Of a stretch of 64,000 bases of DNA, positions 47,799 to 57,771 are shown in pieces. Both the position numbers and the translations under genes were made by a program. A model generated the notes under the pieces. The model had not been told where the DNA came from. It ran no database searches and was given only the letters and a program-made list of their open reading frames with translations. Position 1 is the first letter of the stretch; each line of letters starts with the position of its first letter. This DNA comes from Luteimonas galliterrae (GTDB lineage: Bacteria > Pseudomonadota > Gammaproteobacteria > Xanthomonadales > Xanthomonadaceae), in contig NZ_JAMBEP010000002.1 in the NCBI RefSeq assembly GCF_023374055.1, positions 124,001-188,000 of the forward strand, read 5' to 3'.

Positions 47799-49238
47799 AT
47801 GGATATGAAGCCCAGACTGCAGACCTCCCTGTCGCAACAGTTGGTGATGACGCCGCAATTGCGTCAGGCCATCCAGCTGTTGCAGATGTCGGCGGCCGAA
47901 CTGGAGGCGGAAATCGCGGCGGCCGTGGAGAGCAACCCCCTGCTCGACTGGACCGACGAGGCCACGCCCCCGGAAATCGCCGTGTCCGACGGCGACCGCA
48001 TGGGCAATGGCGACGCCACCGAAGCTCCGGCTGCGGCCCAGGAAGCCGATGAGCCTTGGACGATCGGCGAAGAGGCCTGGCGCGAACGCATCGGCCCCTC
48101 CTCCGACCGCGACGACGAGCACGACGATGCCGCCGAACGCGTCGCCGAGCCGGAAACGCTCAGCGACCACCTGCTCTGGCAACTGCACCTGACCCACCTC
48201 TCGCTGCGCGATCGGCGCATCGGCGCGATGCTGATCGACGCGCTCGACGGCGACGGCTATCTGCGCGAACCGATCGAAGCCATCGCCGAAAGCCTGCGCC
48301 CCGACGTCCACGCCAGCAACGAGGAAATCCTCGCCGTGCTGTGCCAGATCCAACGCTTCGACCCGGCCGGCGTCGGCGCGCGTTCGCTGGGCGAATGCCT
48401 GACGCTGCAACTGGCGTTGTTGCCGGACGAAACCCCGGGCAAAGCACTGGCGCTGCGGATCGCCGCAGGCCCGATCGAGCGCCTGCCCAAGGTCGGCATC
48501 GAAGGCCTCGCGCACGAGTTGGGCTGCGATTCCGCAGAAGTGACCCTGGCCGTGCAGGCCTTGCGCTCGCTCGACCCGCGGCCGGGCGCACAGATCGGCG
48601 GCATGGCCAACGACACCTATGTCACGCCCGATTGCGTGGTGTGGCGCCAACACGGCGTCTGGCGCACCGCGCTGGCGCACAACTATTCGCCGCGGGTATC
48701 GATCCACCGCGGTTACGAACGCATGATCGGCGGCGCCTCGCAAGCGGACGCCGGCTATCTGCGCGGCCGGCTGCAGGAAGCGCGCTGGCTGCTGCGCAGC
48801 ATCGAGGCGCGCGGCGAAACCCTGCTCAAGGTGATGCGCTGCCTGGTGCGCCAGCAATCGGGTTTCCTGGAATTCGGCGAACAGGCGCTGCGCCCGCTGA
48901 CCCTGCGCGAGGTCGCCGGCGAAGTCGGCCTGCACGAATCGACCGTATCGCGCGCGATCGCGCGCAAATACGTGCGCACGCCGCGCGGCACGGTGCCGTT
49001 GCGCGCCTTCTTCGCTTCGGGCATCGACACCGAGGGCGGCGGCGGCGCCTCCAGCACCGCCATCCAGGCCATGATCCGCGAACTGATCCAGGGCGAAAAC
49101 CCGCGCAAACCCTTGTCCGACGCCAGTCTGGCGCTGTCGCTGAAGGCCGCCGGCGTGCCGGTCGCGCGCCGCACCGTGGCAAAATACCGCGAGGCGATGC
49201 ACATCCCCTCCTCCCATGAACGCATCCGGATCGGCTGA
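47799..49238 (+). CDS. rpoN: RNA polymerase sigma-54 factor RpoN
   Basis: The 479-aa sigma factor has a Gln/Leu-rich region I (LSQQLVMTPQLRQAIQLLQM), an acidic region II, the core-binding domain, the HTH (REVAGEVGLHESTVSRAIARKYV) and the RpoN box in VARRTVAKYREAM. All regions are complete. The ATG at 47799 is preferred; a TTG 9 bases earlier is possible. It directs transcription of nitrogen, motility and other genes with enhancer activators. Confidence 0.96.
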   Translation: MDMKPRLQTSLSQQLVMTPQLRQAIQLLQMSAAELEAEIAAAVESNPLLDWTDEATPPEIAVSDGDRMGNGDATEAPAAAQEADEPWTIGEEAWRERIGPSSDRDDEHDDAAERVAEPETLSDHLLWQLHLTHLSLRDRRIGAMLIDALDGDGYLREPIEAIAESLRPDVHASNEEILAVLCQIQRFDPAGVGARSLGECLTLQLALLPDETPGKALALRIAAGPIERLPKVGIEGLAHELGCDSAEVTLAVQALRSLDPRPGAQIGGMANDTYVTPDCVVWRQHGVWRTALAHNYSPRVSIHRGYERMIGGASQADAGYLRGRLQEARWLLRSIEARGETLLKVMRCLVRQQSGFLEFGEQALRPLTLREVAGEVGLHESTVSRAIARKYVRTPRGTVPLRAFFASGIDTEGGGGASSTAIQAMIRELIQGENPRKPLSDASLALSLKAAGVPVARRTVAKYREAMHIPSSHERIRIG

Positions 49239-49314
49239 TGCCGACCGATGGTCTTTTGGCTTAACCTAGGTTTCACCCTAGCCTTGCTGCCTATCGGCGA
49301 AGCTGGGCACGTAG

Positions 49315-49332
49315 GGTGGGCCTTGGCCCACC
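49315..49332. repeat. REP-like hairpin between rpoN and hpf
   Basis: GGTGGGCC and GGCCCACC pair around TT, inside GTAGGGTGGGCCTTGGCCCA. It is a different REP family from the others in this window and could attenuate read-through from rpoN to hpf. Confidence 0.65.
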
Positions 49333-49417
49333 ATCGCGACTCCCATGCCGTGATGGTGTCCCGCCGAAGCGGTGTCCAAGGCACACCCACGCAGTCAACA
49401 ACAAGCAGGAGGTCCCG

Positions 49418-49744
49418 ATGCGCATCGAAACCCACGGCCAGCAAATCGAAATCACGCCGGCCCTGCGCGATTACGTCGAAACCAAGCTCGCCCGCCTGGA
49501 GCGGCATTTCGACCAGCCGTTCGACGTACGCACCCAGCTCAGCATCGACAAACCCGACCATCGCGCCGAAGCCACAGTCAATCTGGCCGGCCGCACCCTG
49601 CATGCCGACGCCAACGCCATCGACATGTACGCCGCCATCGACCTGCTCGCCGACAAGCTCGACCGCCTGCTGGTCAAGCACAAGAAGAAGCTGGTCGAAC
49701 ACCGCCGCGGCGACGGCATCGCGCGCAGCGGCGATTTCGGCTGA
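49418..49744 (+). CDS. hpf: Ribosome hibernation-promoting factor HPF (short form)
   Basis: The 108-residue product has the HPF/YfiA fold: THGQQIEITPALRDYVETKL, RLERHFDQPFDVRTQLSIDK, HRAEATVNLAGRTLHADANA and IDMYAAIDLLADKLDRLLVK. AGGAGG precedes the ATG by about 6 bases. It binds the 30S subunit in starved cells. It is conserved behind rpoN in proteobacteria. Confidence 0.95.
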   Translation: MRIETHGQQIEITPALRDYVETKLARLERHFDQPFDVRTQLSIDKPDHRAEATVNLAGRTLHADANAIDMYAAIDLLADKLDRLLVKHKKKLVEHRRGDGIARSGDFG

Positions 49745-49760
49745 CGGATCGCCATCGGCC

Positions 49761-50243
49761 ATGCCGCTCGCCTCATTGCTGACCGCGGACCGGATCGCCG
49801 CCGCGGTCCCCGCCGACGACGGCGGCGCGGTGCTCGAGACCGCCGCCCGCCTGCTGTCCGGCGACGATCCGGCGCAGGCCGCCGCCATCGCCGACAGCCT
49901 GCGCCAGCGCGAACGCATGGGCAGCACCGCCATCGGCCACGGCATCGCCATTCCGCACGGCCGCAGCAGCGCCCTCGCCGAACCGCGCGGCGCATTCCTG
50001 CGCCTGCGGCACGCCATCGATTTCGGCGCCAGCGACGAGCAGCCCGTCGATCTGGTGTTCGCGCTGATCGTGCCCGAACACTTCACCCAGGAGCACCTGC
50101 TGTTGCTGTCCGAACTGGCCGAACGTTTTTCCGATGCAGACTATCGCGACGCTTTGCGCGACGCCGCCGACGCGGGCGCGCTGCAACGGCTGTTGTCCGA
50201 ACCGCCGCGGACCGCGCTGCGTGCGGGCACTGGACACGCATGA
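49761..50243 (+). CDS. ptsN: PTS EIIA-Ntr (PtsN)
   Basis: The 160-aa EIIA(Fru/Ntr) domain has the phosphorylated His66 in [14 protein letters not shown] and the [17 protein letters not shown] motif. It is a regulatory phosphoprotein of the nitrogen PTS, linking the phosphorelay to potassium, nitrogen and stress control. It lies 16 bases after hpf and overlaps hprK by ATGA. Confidence 0.95.
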   Translation: MPLASLLTADRIAAAVPADDGGAVLETAARLLSGDDPAQAAAIADSLRQRERMGSTAIGHGIAIPHGRSSALAEPRGAFLRLRHAIDFGASDEQPVDLVFALIVPEHFTQEHLLLLSELAERFSDADYRDALRDAADAGALQRLLSEPPRTALRAGTGHA

Positions 50244-51187
50244 ACGAACGCATCACCGCCCGCGAACTGTTCGAGCAGCAACGCGAACGCCTCATGCTGC
50301 GCTGGGTCGCCGGCGAGCGCGGCGCCGACCGCGTGCTGGAATCGGTGGACACGGTGGCGCGGCGTCCGTCGCTGTCGGGCTACCTCAACATCATCTATCC
50401 GAACAAAGTGCAGATCCTGGGCACCGAGGAACTGGCTTGGCTCGATGCGCTGGATTCGCGCCAACGCTGGGAAACCATCGAAAAGATGATCCAGTTCCGG
50501 CCGCTGGCGATGGTGATCAGCAAGAACCAGGCCTGCCCCGAAGATTTGCGCCGCGCCGCGGAAGAGTCCGACACGCCGCTATGGAGCTCGCCCAAGCGCG
50601 GCCACGAACTGCTCAACCATCTGCAATACCACCTGGCGCGCACGCTGGCGCCGCGGATCACGCTGCACGGCGTGTTCATGGAGATCTATTCTATCGGCGT
50701 GCTGATCACCGGCGAATCCGGCTCTGGCAAGAGCGAGCTGGCGCTGGAGCTTGTGACGCGCGGCCACCGCCTGGTCGCCGACGATGCGCCCGAATTCACC
50801 CAGATCGCGCCCGACGTGCTCGACGGCACCTGCCCGGAAATGCTGCAGGACCTGCTGGAATTGCGCGGCCTGGGCGTGCTCAACATCCGCCAGATGTTCG
50901 GCGACACCGCCGTGAAGCGGAACAAATACCTGCGCCTGATCGTGCACCTGACCCGCCCGCACCTGGAGCCGCTGCCCAGCGGCATCGAGCGCCTCACCGG
51001 CGACATCGGCCAGCGCCGCGTGCTGGACCTGGACGTGCCGATGATCACGCTGCCGGTGATGCCCGGCCGTAACTTGGCGGTACTGACCGAAGCGGCCACG
51101 CGCACGCACATCCTGCGCGCGAAAGGCGTGGATCCGGCGGCGGCGTTCATGGCCAGGCATTCGCATTTCCTAGAACGCGCCACCTGA
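50240..51187 (+). CDS. hprK: HPr kinase/phosphorylase HprK
   Basis: The 315-residue enzyme phosphorylates Ser46 of HPr and dephosphorylates it. The P-loop [12 protein letters not shown] is near residue 158, [13 protein letters not shown] precedes it, [16 protein letters not shown] contains catalytic residues, and the HprK signature [16 protein letters not shown] follows. Its presence with an HPr that keeps Ser46 argues that the control loop is functional. Confidence 0.96.
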   Translation: MNERITARELFEQQRERLMLRWVAGERGADRVLESVDTVARRPSLSGYLNIIYPNKVQILGTEELAWLDALDSRQRWETIEKMIQFRPLAMVISKNQACPEDLRRAAEESDTPLWSSPKRGHELLNHLQYHLARTLAPRITLHGVFMEIYSIGVLITGESGSGKSELALELVTRGHRLVADDAPEFTQIAPDVLDGTCPEMLQDLLELRGLGVLNIRQMFGDTAVKRNKYLRLIVHLTRPHLEPLPSGIERLTGDIGQRRVLDLDVPMITLPVMPGRNLAVLTEAATRTHILRAKGVDPAAAFMARHSHFLERAT

Positions 51188-51193
51188 CACATT

Positions 51194-51282
51194 TTTGTAG
51201 GAGCGGCTTCAGCCGCGAGCTCTTTCCTTCAGATCATGGCGACGTGTGGGAAAGAGCTCGCGGCTGAAGCCGCTCCTACAAA
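51194..51282. repeat. Inverted REP pair (family alpha)
   Basis: The arms 51194-51225 and 51251-51282 are perfect 32-base reverse complements (TTTGTAGGAGCGGCTTCAGC...). The spacer is 25 bases. It lies between hprK and rapZ on the same strand. Confidence 0.9.
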
Positions 51283-51354
51283 GGGAGAAGGCGGTCGAGC
51301 GAGCTCGGTTCTACAATGCGAAAGCGGATATTCCCCAGGCCAAGCCCCGAACCC

Positions 51355-52248
51355 ATGAACAGCCCAGCCCCGACAAGCAGCAACGACATCACCCAGGCCT
51401 TGGTCGTCGTCAGCGGCATGTCCGGTTCCGGCAAGTCGGTGGCGCTGAAAACTTTCGAAGACCTCGGCTTCTACTGCGTCGACAACCTGCCGGCCGAACT
51501 GTTGCCGGCATTCGTGCGCAGCGTGGCGCGCGCCGACGGCACGCCGGAAAAGCTCGCTGTAGGCATCGACATCCGCAGCCGCGGCGACCTGGCCAACCTG
51601 CCCGAATGGTTGTCCGCAGTCGGCAAGCTGGGCCTGGATCCCAAGCTGGTGTTCTTCGACACCCGCGACGAAGTGCTGCTGAAGCGCTACGCCGACACGC
51701 GCCGCCGCCACCCGCTGAGCCATCTCGGTTTGGCGCTGGCGGACGCGATCTCGCTGGAACGGCAGGTGCTCAAGCCGATGCGCACGCTGGCCGACATCGT
51801 CGTCGACACCAGCATGCTCAACGTGCATCAATTGCGCCGCCAGATCATCACCGAATTCGGATTGAGTTCGGATTCGACCCTGTCGCTGCTGTTCGAATCC
51901 TTCGCCTATCGCCGCGGCGTGCCCGCCGACGCCGACTTCGTATTCGATGCGCGCGGCCTGCCCAATCCGCACTGGAACGCGGAGCTGCGCCCGCTGTCGG
52001 GCCGCGACCAGGCCGTGCGCGAATTCCTGGAGACGCAATCGGAAGCCGGCGAATACGTCGCGCAAGTCGCCGCCTTCCTCGACACCTGGCTGCCGCGCAT
52101 GCAATCGGACACGCGCAGCTACGTCACCATCGCCTTCGGCTGCACCGGCGGCCGGCACCGTTCCGTGTATCTGGCCGAGCGCCTGGCCGAACACGCGCGC
52201 GAACGCGGGTGGGCGGAAGTGGCGGTGCATCATCGCGAACTGGACTAA
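51355..52248 (+). CDS. rapZ: RNase adapter protein RapZ
   Basis: The 297-aa P-loop protein has Walker [20 protein letters not shown] near residue 20, and the C-terminal RNA-binding domain with [20 protein letters not shown]. In enterobacteria it targets GlmZ/GlmY sRNAs to control glucosamine synthesis. Here it follows hprK, as in most proteobacteria. The ATG at 51355 is preferred over an earlier frame extension. The RHS island begins about 180 bases downstream. Confidence 0.94.
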   Translation: MNSPAPTSSNDITQALVVVSGMSGSGKSVALKTFEDLGFYCVDNLPAELLPAFVRSVARADGTPEKLAVGIDIRSRGDLANLPEWLSAVGKLGLDPKLVFFDTRDEVLLKRYADTRRRHPLSHLGLALADAISLERQVLKPMRTLADIVVDTSMLNVHQLRRQIITEFGLSSDSTLSLLFESFAYRRGVPADADFVFDARGLPNPHWNAELRPLSGRDQAVREFLETQSEAGEYVAQVAAFLDTWLPRMQSDTRSYVTIAFGCTGGRHRSVYLAERLAEHARERGWAEVAVHHRELD

Positions 52249-52432
52249 GACCTCGCGGCTTTAACCCCCCTTGCCGGGTCGCGCGCCATGAAACGGCGGC
52301 CGTCGAATATGGAATAGCCGTCACGAATCCCGCAGCAACTGACGCTGGCGCCAGTCCGCGCGCCCACGGCGCGTGATACACAAGCCGGGCCATGCTGGCT
52401 GGGCAACGGACGGCCGCGAAACAGGGGGTTTC

Positions 52433-55400
52433 ATGCGATTCGACAGCCAGGCCCGGAAGGGTCTTTTGTTCCGCCGTATCGCTTCGTTGGCGGCAGTCTT
52501 TTTCCTGGTGGCCTGCGGCACCGCAGCGGCGGACGAACTGTCCGCCTTCGACGGCGCACTACGCAGCATGCAGATCGATGAGCGCGTGAAGCCGCAGAGC
52601 GACACGCCGTTCGGCGAGCAGGTCAACCCCTACATCGGTTCGGTCAGCTTCAAGCAAGCCGATGTGGTCGTTCCTGGCAACGGGCCGACGATTTCGCTGG
52701 TGCGCGACACGCTCACGCCGCGTAACAATTATCGATCGCTGGTACCCCACGCCTTCGGTGACTGGACGCTGTCGGTACCGCAAATCCACACCATCGCAGG
52801 CAAGCCAGGATTTGGCGGTGGCACCATAGCCGAGTACTGGGATATCGATAGCCTCCAGACACCTTACGCTCGCTGCACTCAAATCGGCCCGCTGGACACG
52901 GACTCGGTCGTCAACACCCTCTGGTGGGAGGGTTACGAAATGATCACCGAGGACGGCGAACGCCAGGCGCTGCTCAAACGCGACCCGGACAATACCGCCA
53001 AGCCGACGATGACCCTGAATGGCCAACCGGTGGTCTTTCCGGTGGTCACCGAAAAGAACTGGCAGATCGGGTGCCTACCCAACACCAGCAATGGCGAGGT
53101 GGGCGAAGCGTTCTTGGCGGTGTCGCCGGACGGCACCAAATACTGGTTCGACCGCCTGGTCGGCGACGGGCTGGAAACGATCAAGGAGATGGACGACGGC
53201 GTGATCGTGCGCCAAAGCCTGAGACGTGCACGCATGCTCGTCACTCGCATCGAGGACCGCTTTGGCAATTACCTCACCTACGCCTACGACGATAAAAAAC
53301 TCACCTCGATCACCGCCAGCGACGGCCGCAGGGTCGATATCGCCTGGCGCGCCGATTACGCATTGGTCGACAGCATCACCGTGCAGCCGGCGGCAGTCGA
53401 GCCGCGCGTGTGGCGTTACGAATACACCAACCTGGGCGACACCACCTCGCAACTGACTGGCGTGGTATTGCCGGATCTGACGCGCTGGAGTTTCAGTCTG
53501 CATCCGCAGACGTCGTGGATCCAGACCAACATGAGGCCCTGCGGCATCCGCAGCGGCTTGCCGGCTAGCAGCGCCACCGCCACGCAGACGCTCACCAGCC
53601 CTAGCGGCGCCACCGGCACGTTCACCTACAAGCAGGTCTGGCATGCGCGCTACGTGGTCAGTGCATGCGTGCAGATGCCGAACATAGACCCCTACGAAGA
53701 GACCCCGGCGCTGTTCACCACCCAATCGCTGATCCAGAAACAGGTCTCCGGCCCGGGCTTGGCGACGCAGACCTGGACCTATGCTTACCAGCCCGCTGTG
53801 GGCGCAGCTTCTTACGATCCTTGCGCGCAGAACGGCACTTGCCCGACGACCAAGTGGGTGGACGTCACCGAACCTGACGCCGACCGCACCCGTTACACGT
53901 ACAGCATATCGCAGGGCACCGATGGGCGGCTGCTGGACCAGGACACTTATGACGGTGCCACGCTCCTGCGCAGCGAGACATACGAGTACGCCGCCGCCAA
54001 TCAAGGCCCGTGGCCCGCCATGCTCGGCAGCCCGATGGCGAACGGCAATCTGGGCGGCGCCATTTTCCAATGGACGCCAATGAAGAAGCGCACCTTGGTG
54101 CAGCAGGGCACCACTTACCTCTGGCAGGTGAACAACTTCGACACCTTCGCCAAGCCGCTTAGCGTGACGCGCTCGAGCGCGCCTGGCGGTTATACCCGCA
54201 CCGATACCACTCTCTACGACCACAATTTCGGCAAGTGGGTGATCGGTCAGGTGACGACTTCCACCAACACCAACACCGGCCTGGTGGAGGTGGAAACCGA
54301 CTACGACAACGTCACCGCGCAGCCGCTGTCGACCAAATCCTTCGGCAAGCTGCGGCAGACGATGACCTACCACGCCGACGGCACCCTGGCCACGGCCAAG
54401 GACGGCAACAACAACGTCACCACCTTCGCCAACTGGAAGCGCGGCGTTCCGCAGAAGGTGACCTACGCCGACACCAAGTACAAATCTGCTTCGGTCGACG
54501 ATTTTGGTCAGCTCACCTGGGTCGAGGACGAGAACCGCTACCGCACCTGCTACGACTACGACGTCATGGGCCGCCTGACCGGCATCACCTACCCGTCCGA
54601 AGCCGCTGCAAACCTGTGCAATACCACCACCTGGGCCAAGACCACACTGAGCTTCGCCAAGAACGGCAGCGCGGTCTACGGCTTGCCGGCCGGCCACTGG
54701 TACCAATCGGTCGTCACCGGCAACGGCCGCAAGGTGACCTACTTCGATGCCCTGTGGCGGCCGGTGGTAGCCACTGCCTACGACAACGCCAACATTCCTG
54801 GCACGCTCAGCCAGACGGTGACCCGCTACGACAGCGACGGCCGCTCCATCTTCATATCGTATCCGCAACGCGAACTGAGCGCAGCGGTGTACAACACTTG
54901 GGCCAACCCGGCCATCGCCCTGACCCTGCCGGGCACCGGCACCACGTATGACGCGCTCGGGCGCGTCGTGCATGTGAAACAAGACAGCGAGTTGGGGGTG
55001 CTGACCACCACCACTGCCTATCTGAGCAACGCCGATGGCCCGTACACCGTAGTCACCAACCCGCGCAGCTTCCAGACCCGCACCTGGTTCCAGGCCTACG
55101 ACCAGCCCAACTACGACATGCCGGTCGAGATCTGGCATCCGGAAGCCACCCGTACCGTGATCGACCGCGACGTGTTCGGCAAGCTCAAGACGCTGACCCG
55201 CCGCAACGACGCCGGCACGGTCTCGCTGGCCCGCAGCTATGCCTACTTCGCCAGCCAGGAGCTGTGCCGCACGATCGAACCGGAGACCGGCGCGACCGAC
55301 TTCGGCTACGACGGCGCCGGCAACCTGAAGTGGTCGGCCGCGGGTCTGCCGACGAATATCGGTTGCGATGTAGAGGGCGACCACTCGGTGATCGCACCGC

Positions 55401-57757
55401 GCCGCGTCGACCGCACTTACGATGCCCGCAACCGTCTCGAGCTGCTGAGTTTCCCCGACGGCCGCGGCAACCAGCAATGGCAGTACTGGGACGATGGCCT
55501 GGTGAAACAGGTCACGACCTACAACGACATCGCGATGGGCGGGCAAGTGGACAACGCCTACGCCTACAACAAACGTCGGCTATTGCAGAGCGAGAGCATC
55601 GCCGAGCCGGGCAACTACAGCTGGGCACTGGGCTATGGCTACAACGCGAACGGCCATCTGGCGAGCCACCAATATCCCGGCGGCCTGGTGGTGAACTATG
55701 CGCCCAACGCCCTGGGCCAGCCTACGCAGGCCGGCAGCTACGCCACGGGCGTGAGCTATTACCCCAACGGCGCGATGCAGCAGTTCACCTACGGCAACGG
55801 CGTGATCCATCAACTGACCCAAAACACCCGCGGCTTGCCGGATCGTAGCCTGGACATCTACCAATCCACACACTACCTGGACGACGGCTACGACTACGAT
55901 CAGAACGGCAACGTAGCCGCGATCAGCGACGGGCGCGATGCCGAGCACCGCGGCAACCGAACGATGACCTACGACGGACTGGATCGTCTGCAGACCGCGG
56001 TGTCGCCGATGTTCGGCAACGCCAGCTACGGCTATGACGTGCTGGACAACCTGACCCGGGTGACGATCGGCGGGCCGGCCATACGCGACCACTATTACTG
56101 TTACGACGGCGCGAACCGGCTGACCAACGTGAAGACCGGCAACTGCAGCGGTACCAGCGTGATCGGCCTGGGCTACGACGTACAGGGCAACATAGCCAAC
56201 AAGAACGGCCAGACGTTCGACTTCGACTACGGCAACCGCCTGCGCGAGGCGACCGGCAAGGAAGCCTACCGTTACGACGGCCACGGCCGCCGCGTGGCGG
56301 CACTGGCCCCAGCGGGCACGATCTATTCGTTCTATGGTCAGGACGGCGCCTTGCGCAGCCAGCGCGACGAACGCCGGACCGAAGCCTACGACTACATCCG
56401 TTTGAACGGCAGCCTGGTCGCGCGCGTAACGGGAACCACGCCGGTGATCGGCACGCCGGTGGTCAGTGCGCCGGCCAGCGACCCCGATGGCAATTACACG
56501 GTGCAATGGACGACGGTCACGGCGGCCACGCAATACGAACTGCAGGAGTCCATCAACGGCGGCGCCTGGCAGGCCGCGTACGTGGGCGCCGGCACCAACA
56601 AGGCGATCGGGGGCAAGCCGGCAGGCAGTTATGGCTACCGCGCCCGCGCCTGCAAGAGTGGGCCTTGCGGTAACTGGAGCGCGGCCGCCACGGTGGTGGT
56701 GAACCAGCCGCCGGCCTCTGCGCCGACGTTGACGGCCCCGACCACGGCCGCCAACGGCAACTACAACGTGAGTTGGAGCGCCATCAGCGGCGCCACCGGC
56801 TATACTTTGGAAGAGAGCACTAACGGCGGTGCCTGGACGGCCGCGTATACCGGCCTGAACTTGAGCAAGGCCTACACCGGCAAGTCGGCCGGCAGCTACG
56901 GCTATAGGATCAAAGCCTGCAACGAGTTCGGTTGCAGCGCCTACTCGGCGGCCAAGACCGTGCAAGCCGTCTATGCGCCGGCCGCGCCTGTGCTCAACGC
57001 ACCGGCCAGCAGCACGAACGGCAGCTATGCGGTCAGCTGGGCCGCAATCGTCACAGCCGCAAGCTACCGACTCGAAGAAAGCGTGAACAACGACGCATGG
57101 ACGCTGGTCCAGGACGCGGCGGCCCTCAGCAAGACCTTCAGCGGCAAGGCAAACGGCAGCTATCGCTATCGCGCCCAGGCCTGCAATGTGGCCGGTTGCA
57201 GCGCCTACTCGGCGCTCAAGACGGTGAGCGTGCTGCTCCCGCCGGCAGCGGCGCCGGGCCTGACTGCGCCAGCCAGCAACGCCACCGGCAGTTACGCGGT
57301 CAGCTGGACCGCGGTGGCCACGTCCACCAGCTACACCTTGCAGCGCAGCGTCAACGGCGGCGCCTGGAGCAACCGTTACAGCGGCGCCAATCTGTCCTTC
57401 AATGAGAGCGGATTGGGCGCAGGCAGTTACGGCTACCGGGTGCAGGCCTGCAACGGCTCGGGATGCTCGGCTTTCAGTGCGACCAAGACCACCACGGTGC
57501 AGTTCCCGCCAGCCATGCCCGCCAGTCTGACCGGCAATACTGATCCGGATCCCGACTTGCCCGGCTCGCGTAACTTCTATGTGTTCTGGAGCGCTGTGAG
57601 CGGCGCCACCTCCTACGAGTTGCAGGAGGGCGGCACGACCGTCTACAGCGGTCCGCTCACCAACTATATGACCTCCGGCAAAGGCACGCGCACGTTCAAC
57701 GTGCGCGCCTGCAACGCTGCGGGATGCTCGGCCTGGAAAGGCCCGCTGGTGCTGTGA
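52433..57757 (+). CDS. Giant RHS-repeat lipoprotein with five C-terminal Fn3-like modules
   Basis: The 1774-aa product starts with a lipoprotein signal (lipobox LVAC near residue 27). Residues about 30-290 form a head domain (IGSVSFKQADVVVPGNGP; TKYWFDRL; IEDRFGNYLTYAYDD). RHS/YD repeats run to about residue 1330 (YDYDVMGRLTGITYP; YDARNRLELLSFPDGRG; YDGLDRLQTAVSPM; YDYIRLNGSLVARV). Five modules of about 85 residues follow, each with a WxxxxxATxYxLxE strand and a Cys pair in an ACNxxGCSA motif. There is no RHS-associated core terminus or toxin; those are in the next gene, which overlaps by TGATG. It is likely exported to the outer membrane as a shell or carrier. Confidence 0.88.
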   Translation: MRFDSQARKGLLFRRIASLAAVFFLVACGTAAADELSAFDGALRSMQIDERVKPQSDTPFGEQVNPYIGSVSFKQADVVVPGNGPTISLVRDTLTPRNNYRSLVPHAFGDWTLSVPQIHTIAGKPGFGGGTIAEYWDIDSLQTPYARCTQIGPLDTDSVVNTLWWEGYEMITEDGERQALLKRDPDNTAKPTMTLNGQPVVFPVVTEKNWQIGCLPNTSNGEVGEAFLAVSPDGTKYWFDRLVGDGLETIKEMDDGVIVRQSLRRARMLVTRIEDRFGNYLTYAYDDKKLTSITASDGRRVDIAWRADYALVDSITVQPAAVEPRVWRYEYTNLGDTTSQLTGVVLPDLTRWSFSLHPQTSWIQTNMRPCGIRSGLPASSATATQTLTSPSGATGTFTYKQVWHARYVVSACVQMPNIDPYEETPALFTTQSLIQKQVSGPGLATQTWTYAYQPAVGAASYDPCAQNGTCPTTKWVDVTEPDADRTRYTYSISQGTDGRLLDQDTYDGATLLRSETYEYAAANQGPWPAMLGSPMANGNLGGAIFQWTPMKKRTLVQQGTTYLWQVNNFDTFAKPLSVTRSSAPGGYTRTDTTLYDHNFGKWVIGQVTTSTNTNTGLVEVETDYDNVTAQPLSTKSFGKLRQTMTYHADGTLATAKDGNNNVTTFANWKRGVPQKVTYADTKYKSASVDDFGQLTWVEDENRYRTCYDYDVMGRLTGITYPSEAAANLCNTTTWAKTTLSFAKNGSAVYGLPAGHWYQSVVTGNGRKVTYFDALWRPVVATAYDNANIPGTLSQTVTRYDSDGRSIFISYPQRELSAAVYNTWANPAIALTLPGTGTTYDALGRVVHVKQDSELGVLTTTTAYLSNADGPYTVVTNPRSFQTRTWFQAYDQPNYDMPVEIWHPEATRTVIDRDVFGKLKTLTRRNDAGTVSLARSYAYFASQELCRTIEPETGATDFGYDGAGNLKWSAAGLPTNIGCDVEGDHSVIAPRRVDRTYDARNRLELLSFPDGRGNQQWQYWDDGLVKQVTTYNDIAMGGQVDNAYAYNKRRLLQSESIAEPGNYSWALGYGYNANGHLASHQYPGGLVVNYAPNALGQPTQAGSYATGVSYYPNGAMQQFTYGNGVIHQLTQNTRGLPDRSLDIYQSTHYLDDGYDYDQNGNVAAISDGRDAEHRGNRTMTYDGLDRLQTAVSPMFGNASYGYDVLDNLTRVTIGGPAIRDHYYCYDGANRLTNVKTGNCSGTSVIGLGYDVQGNIANKNGQTFDFDYGNRLREATGKEAYRYDGHGRRVAALAPAGTIYSFYGQDGALRSQRDERRTEAYDYIRLNGSLVARVTGTTPVIGTPVVSAPASDPDGNYTVQWTTVTAATQYELQESINGGAWQAAYVGAGTNKAIGGKPAGSYGYRARACKSGPCGNWSAAATVVVNQPPASAPTLTAPTTAANGNYNVSWSAISGATGYTLEESTNGGAWTAAYTGLNLSKAYTGKSAGSYGYRIKACNEFGCSAYSAAKTVQAVYAPAAPVLNAPASSTNGSYAVSWAAIVTAASYRLEESVNNDAWTLVQDAAALSKTFSGKANGSYRYRAQACNVAGCSAYSALKTVSVLLPPAAAPGLTAPASNATGSYAVSWTAVATSTSYTLQRSVNGGAWSNRYSGANLSFNESGLGAGSYGYRVQACNGSGCSAFSATKTTTVQFPPAMPASLTGNTDPDPDLPGSRNFYVFWSAVSGATSYELQEGGTTVYSGPLTNYMTSGKGTRTFNVRACNAAGCSAWKGPLVL

Positions 57758-57771
57758 TGAGGACGCCAACC

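Noticed and set aside
53075-55546. An 823-residue minus-strand frame opposite the RHS gene
   Set aside because: Val/Ala/Gly/His-rich shadow without a family signature; RHS repeats on the plus strand are clear.
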